Positions 35,758-38,593 of a stretch of 38,593 nucleotides of DNA are shown here, piece after piece (positions within the stretch are counted from its first letter, which is position 1; each line of letters opens with the position of its first letter). The stretch lies in assembly GCA_937936675.1 (NCBI GenBank), contig CALDDL010000144.1, forward strand, positions 1 to 38,593, given 5' to 3'. Source of the DNA: an uncultured bacterium (GTDB lineage: Bacteria; Bacteroidota; Ignavibacteria; Ignavibacteriales; Melioribacteraceae). Position numbers and translations under genes: made by a program. The notes under the pieces were generated by a model. The model was not told where the DNA came from and did no database searches. It saw only the letters and a list, made by a program, of their open reading frames with translations.

Positions 35758-35765
35758 CAAAGATA
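35758..35765 (-). promoter_or_regulatory. -7 promoter box (TATCTTTG) very close to the start codon of the disordered-protein gene
   Basis: This is an exact TAnnTTTG on the minus strand with just four bases between the box and the ATG. If used, transcription would start at or within a few bases of the start codon. Confidence 0.4.
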
Positions 35766-35815
35766 CTAAATCATATTCAGAAATCTAAATATGAGTTTTA
35801 TCATTTTCTAAATAT

Positions 35816-36244
35816 TTATTCCGAATAAAATGAAAGCAGTTTATCTTCAGAATAGTCGCTTGAATAAAATTTAGGGTTTACATTCGATTTATTTAGTACC
35901 TGAATATTTGAGCGATACATTCTCTTCTTATCATACATTTCAACTTTGCTAATAGAAAGATCAGATCTTCTTGCTATTGGACTTCTTTGATAAAAATCTT
36001 CATATTCTCTGCTTTCGGTTCTAATTGATTTTGGAGCTTGATAAGCAAATTGCGGTGCAGAGCTTTTAATATTGTATGACGGAGTAGAGACGGACTGATT
36101 ATAATATCTTGGTAGTGGGGACTGTCTTTCGTGCTGGTGCGGCGTCCCTTTAATCTTAAACGAAAAATAAGATATTATTACTGCAAAAAATAGAAGTCCT
36201 CCGACAACCATTAAGCTCGTATAAACAATCGGTAACAATGACAT
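35816..36244 (-). CDS. Small membrane-anchored protein, paralogous anchor to its downstream neighbour
   Basis: The 142-residue protein starts MSLLPIVYTSLMVVGGLLFF and continues AVIISYFSFKIKG, a segment that aligns closely with the neighbouring 262-residue protein. The rest (about 40-142) is rich in Ser, Tyr, Arg and Pro with no recognised domain. The initiation region has GGAG-type purines (AAAAGGAGAATA before the ATG). It probably sits in the inner membrane with the tail on the positively charged cytoplasmic side (SFKIK follows the helix). Function unknown. Confidence 0.68.
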   Translation of the reverse strand: MSLLPIVYTSLMVVGGLLFFAVIISYFSFKIKGTPHQHERQSPLPRYYNQSVSTPSYNIKSSAPQFAYQAPKSIRTESREYEDFYQRSPIARRSDLSISKVEMYDKKRMYRSNIQVLNKSNVNPKFYSSDYSEDKLLSFYSE

Positions 36245-36313
36245 ATTATTCTCCTTTTTCGATTACTTCCATAATCACAATAACCATACCATTTAAATTG
36301 TTCTCAATTTCTT

Positions 36314-36332
36314 ATAAAACATTATGTTTTAT
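36314..36332. repeat. Perfect 9-1-9 inverted repeat in the divergent interval before the HU gene
   Basis: ATAAAACAT (36314-36322) is mirrored by ATGTTTTAT (36324-36332) around a single T. It lies in the 238-bp divergent region between the small membrane protein and the HU gene. A regulator operator is possible, but AT-rich DNA yields such dyads by chance. Confidence 0.4.
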
Positions 36333-36482
36333 GTTAAACAGGAGTCTCATTATGATACAAAAGATAAATCTTGTATTAATTTGAAAATCAAATAGAATAT
36401 TTGATTTTTTTTTGATTTTATGTATCTTTAAAATCTTTGTAAATATTTCTTTTATAATGACTTAACTAATCATGGTGATTTG

Positions 36483-36788
36483 ATGACTAAAGCAGATATT
36501 GTAGAAAAGGTAGCCGACGGGACAGGTTTAACGAAATTAGAGACCGAAGCAATAGTCGAAGGTTTTCTTAATACAGTTATCCAAGCACTTATGGAAGGCA
36601 AAGGAATCGAGATTCGTGGTTTCGGAAGCTATAAAGTGAAAAAGAAAAACGGAAGATATGCGCGCAATCCGCGTACCGGTGAACAAGTCTATGTTGAAGA
36701 ACATTTTGTTCCTGTATTTAAGTTTTCTAAAGATTTTAAAATAGCCGTAGATAGCGGAATGAAAGTTACTAATAAAACTGAAGAGTGA
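36483..36788 (+). CDS. HU/IHF family DNA-binding protein
   Basis: Starting from ATG 36483 the protein has 101 residues and the family pattern: MTKADIVEKVADGTGLTKLETEAIV, GKGIEIRGFGSYKVKKK and the DNA-contacting arm with RNPRTGEQV. The C-terminal end (KVTNKTEE) is slightly longer than E. coli HU. It is a nucleoid-associated protein that bends DNA; HU and IHF subunits are hard to separate by sequence alone. A TTG at 36480 is rejected as start. AATCTTTG (36432-36439) and TATCTTTA (36423-36430) are near-matches to the -7 box. Its stop codon is two bases before the next ATG. Confidence 0.93.
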   Translation: MTKADIVEKVADGTGLTKLETEAIVEGFLNTVIQALMEGKGIEIRGFGSYKVKKKNGRYARNPRTGEQVYVEEHFVPVFKFSKDFKIAVDSGMKVTNKTEE

Positions 36789-36790
36789 TA

Positions 36791-37537
36791 ATGAAGCCAA
36801 ATAATATATATTGTTCTAAATGTGGTGCGGAGAATATACCTGCAGATAATTTCTGCTTTAAGTGTGGAGCTCCATTGAAAAAAAACCTAACAAATCAAAG
36901 CGGAAATCAGAATTTATCTTCACCGGGGAAAAAACTACCGGTTACAGCAATCTTATATTCCGCGGGAGCTCTATTAGTTATTGGAGTTATTGTTCTCTAT
37001 AGTGCAGGGATTTTTGATTCAACACCTTCGCCGGTCGTAAATAATACTCAGAATTCCGCTGATCCTCATCAAGGAATGGGAGTAGATCTTAAAAGTATCG
37101 AGAGAATAAATTTATTGGAAGGTATTGTAAAAAATAATCCTAAAGATAAAGGCGCAATTGCCGAACTGGCACATTTATTAAACGATTCTGGATTTAAAGA
37201 AAAAGCAATAGAAAAGTATAAACAATATTTAGAAATCGATCCTAAGAATGCCGATATGGTTGTAGATATGGGTGTATGTTATTTTGAATTAGGTCGTGAC
37301 GCAGAAACAGCTCAAAATATGGAAGAAACAAAAAAATATTATGATCTTGCAGTAAGCAATTTCATGGATGCGTTGAAAATTTCACCTAAGCATCAGATAG
37401 CGCATTATAATCTTGGCATTGTAAAGATGTCTTCGGGCAAATTTGAAGAAGCTAAAGAATGGTGGAAGAAAACAATTGAAATTAACCCGAATGCAGAAGT
37501 TGCCAAGAATGCAAAAGAATTATTAGAATCACATTAA
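36791..37537 (+). CDS. Zinc-ribbon, single-span membrane protein with TPR repeats
   Basis: From ATG 36791 the protein has 248 residues. Residues 8-25 form a zinc ribbon (CSKCGAENIPADNFCFKCG, four cysteines), residues about 49-70 a transmembrane helix (AILYSAGALLVIGVIVLY), and residues about 105-245 several TPR-type helix pairs (EKAIEKYKQYLEIDPKNADMV, HQIAHYNLGIVKMSSGKFEE, AKEWWKKTIEINPNAEVA). The GTG at 36785 would overlap the HU stop and is not chosen. TPR units suggest protein-protein contacts at the membrane; the partner is unknown. The gene is coupled to HU upstream, and the mS38-type ORF follows 13 bp later. Confidence 0.8.
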   Translation: MKPNNIYCSKCGAENIPADNFCFKCGAPLKKNLTNQSGNQNLSSPGKKLPVTAILYSAGALLVIGVIVLYSAGIFDSTPSPVVNNTQNSADPHQGMGVDLKSIERINLLEGIVKNNPKDKGAIAELAHLLNDSGFKEKAIEKYKQYLEIDPKNADMVVDMGVCYFELGRDAETAQNMEETKKYYDLAVSNFMDALKISPKHQIAHYNLGIVKMSSGKFEEAKEWWKKTIEINPNAEVAKNAKELLESH

Positions 37538-37550
37538 GGAGGGATGAAAT

Positions 37551-37646
37551 ATGCCTTGCGGTAGAAAAAGAAAACGCCATAAAATGGCTACGCACAAAAG
37601 AAAAAAAAGACTTCGTAAGAATCGTCATAAAAAGAAAATTAGATAG
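37551..37646 (+). CDS. AURKAIP1/COX24-domain (mS38-type) small basic protein
   Basis: This 31-codon ORF starts MPCGRKRKRHKMATHKRKKR and ends in RKNRHKKKIR; more than half of its residues are Lys, Arg or His. The sequence is nearly identical in pattern to the small AURKAIP1/COX24-domain proteins annotated in Bacteroidota, relatives of the mitochondrial small-subunit protein mS38. A ribosome-associated role is therefore likely but inferred. A strong AAGGAGGG lies 5-13 bases before the ATG. It is easily missed because of its length. It sits after the TPR gene and 17 bp before tRNA-Thr. Confidence 0.88.
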   Translation: MPCGRKRKRHKMATHKRKKRLRKNRHKKKIR

Positions 37647-37663
37647 TCTTTAGTTTTTTTTAA

Positions 37664-37736
<73 letters not shown>

Positions 37737-37829
37737 CTATATCCGATTTTATTCTTTTCTCTTTACTTTTGAATTACATTTTCCGATTTTGAAAGAATAC
37801 CTTTAATTAATTATAGTAAATTCTTTCTA

Positions 37830-38593
37830 ATGGAAAATAATACTCATTCCCGGCTAAATAAATCACAGCTTGTTTTTTGGATTGTGTTTATGAGTATTGT
37901 TTTTTCTATTGCCGGATTTCTGTTTTATCGAAATGAAGAACAGAAAGTAAAGATCGAAAAACAGAATGAAATAAAAACAGTAACCCTTCTAAAGATTAAG
38001 CAAATATCCGATTGGTATCAAGATGAATTACATGATGCGGCAATAATTTCTAAAAGCAACTTTTTTACTAATCAGATAGAAGAATGGCAAAAAACAAATG
38101 TTGGATTTGATTCTCCCATATTTAAAATATATCTAAATTCAAAAAAATTAGAACATGATTATGATGAAGTTATTTTATCATCTATTGATGCCAGAGAGTT
38201 TACGAGCAGTAATATTAGAAGCTCCCTTTCTCCAATTATTAAAGAAAAAATAAAAGAATCATTAAAAAGCGGAAAAGAAGTATGTACGGATATTTATAAA
38301 ATTAATGACTCTCTCAAGATTGATTTCATATCTCCAATCCGGAGCTCTATTACAAAAAAAATAATTGCTGTATTTATTTTCCGATTTGATCCTAACGTTC
38401 ATTTATTTCCGATTATTACTAGCTGGCCTACATCCAGCTCGACATCAGAAATTTATATGGCACGGCGTGAAAAAGATTCTGTCGTTGTTCTAAATCAACT
38501 TAGATTTAGTAATAAGAAACCACTCGAATTCAAATACTCTATTAATGATAACAGATCTGCAATTGTAAGAGGTGTAAAAGGAAATGTCGGTCT
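37830..38593 (+). CDS. N-terminal part of a membrane sensor protein, 3'-truncated by the window edge
   Basis: The frame is open from the ATG at 37830 to the last base (254 codons visible, no stop). It encodes a short cytoplasmic start, a transmembrane helix (VFWIVFMSIVFSIAGFLFY, about 15-34), a coiled segment KVKIEKQNEIKTVTLLKIKQI, and an extracytoplasmic domain beginning SDWYQDELHDAAIISKSNFF. This layout is common in dCache/CHASE-like sensor regions of PAS-containing histidine kinases and diguanylate cyclases in FCB bacteria. The output domain is outside the window, so the type of signalling protein cannot be stated. There is no clear Shine-Dalgarno sequence; TACCTTTA at 37798-37805 is one mismatch from the -7 box. 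Confidence 0.75.
   Translation, partial: MENNTHSRLNKSQLVFWIVFMSIVFSIAGFLFYRNEEQKVKIEKQNEIKTVTLLKIKQISDWYQDELHDAAIISKSNFFTNQIEEWQKTNVGFDSPIFKIYLNSKKLEHDYDEVILSSIDAREFTSSNIRSSLSPIIKEKIKESLKSGKEVCTDIYKINDSLKIDFISPIRSSITKKIIAVFIFRFDPNVHLFPIITSWPTSSSTSEIYMARREKDSVVVLNQLRFSNKKPLEFKYSINDNRSAIVRGVKGNVG

Noticed and set aside
36785..36790. GTG start for the zinc-ribbon/TPR protein
   Set aside because: It overlaps the HU stop codon; the ATG at 36791 gives the normal zinc-ribbon N-terminus and standard coupling.

Overview
The window looks like chromosomal DNA from an AT-rich bacterium of the Bacteroidota/Chlorobiota/Ignavibacteriota (FCB) group; Ignavibacteria is my best guess. Grounds: an Oar-type TonB-dependent receptor with an N-terminal carboxypeptidase-regulatory domain, a DUF5683 protein, a DUF4783 protein, a tiny Lys/Arg-rich AURKAIP1/COX24(mS38)-type protein, many lipoproteins and barrel proteins, and five exact TAnnTTTG boxes (the Bacteroidetes -7 element) correctly placed upstream of genes. 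I see no insertion sequence, prophage, CRISPR array or rRNA. This is core-type gene content with one striking regulatory leader.

Layout. 1-6379 (+): one compact eight-gene run: mtaB (5' end cut off), DUF5683 protein, truA, an SDR reductase, a DUF2231 membrane protein, a small outer-membrane barrel, an enoyl-CoA hydratase and a degenerate YibQ-like polysaccharide-deacetylase relative. It converges on, and overlaps by 27 bp, a minus-strand operon (10179-6353): secreted NPP-type phosphodiesterase, active M16 peptidase, inactive M16 partner. 10452-13622 (+) is a 1056-aa TonB-dependent receptor, separated from yajQ (-) by a bidirectional terminator. 14375-17987 (+): secreted protein of unknown function, lipoprotein, OmpA-type porin, then a terminator shared with an opposing tRNA-Pro(CGG).

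18216-21123 (+): the pyrR-pyrB-pyrC operon. Its leader carries, in order, a TAACTTTG promoter box, a PyrR-binding-loop-like hairpin with a CNGNGA hexaloop, a 10-codon leader ORF whose ribosome-binding region lies inside that loop, and an intrinsic terminator starting two bases after the leader stop codon. I read this as a PyrR-controlled, translation-coupled attenuator and rank it as the main finding. A 32-bp perfect palindrome follows pyrC.

21276-29954 (+): a fibronectin-III lipoprotein; then DUF4783 protein, a 1249-aa multi-membrane-span histidine kinase and an AddA/RecB-like helicase-nuclease packed with 0-2 bp gaps. 30001-31341 (-): POT-family transporter. 31460-32473 (+): CBS-less IMP dehydrogenase/GMP reductase family enzyme. 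34893-32475 (-): copper chaperone plus Cu+-ATPase. 36244-34965 (-): two unknown proteins that share a near-identical membrane-anchor segment but have unrelated disordered tails. 36483-37736 (+): HU-family protein, zinc-ribbon/TPR membrane protein, mS38-type small basic protein and tRNA-Thr(CGT), probably one transcript. 37830-end (+): start of a membrane sensor protein, cut off by the window edge.
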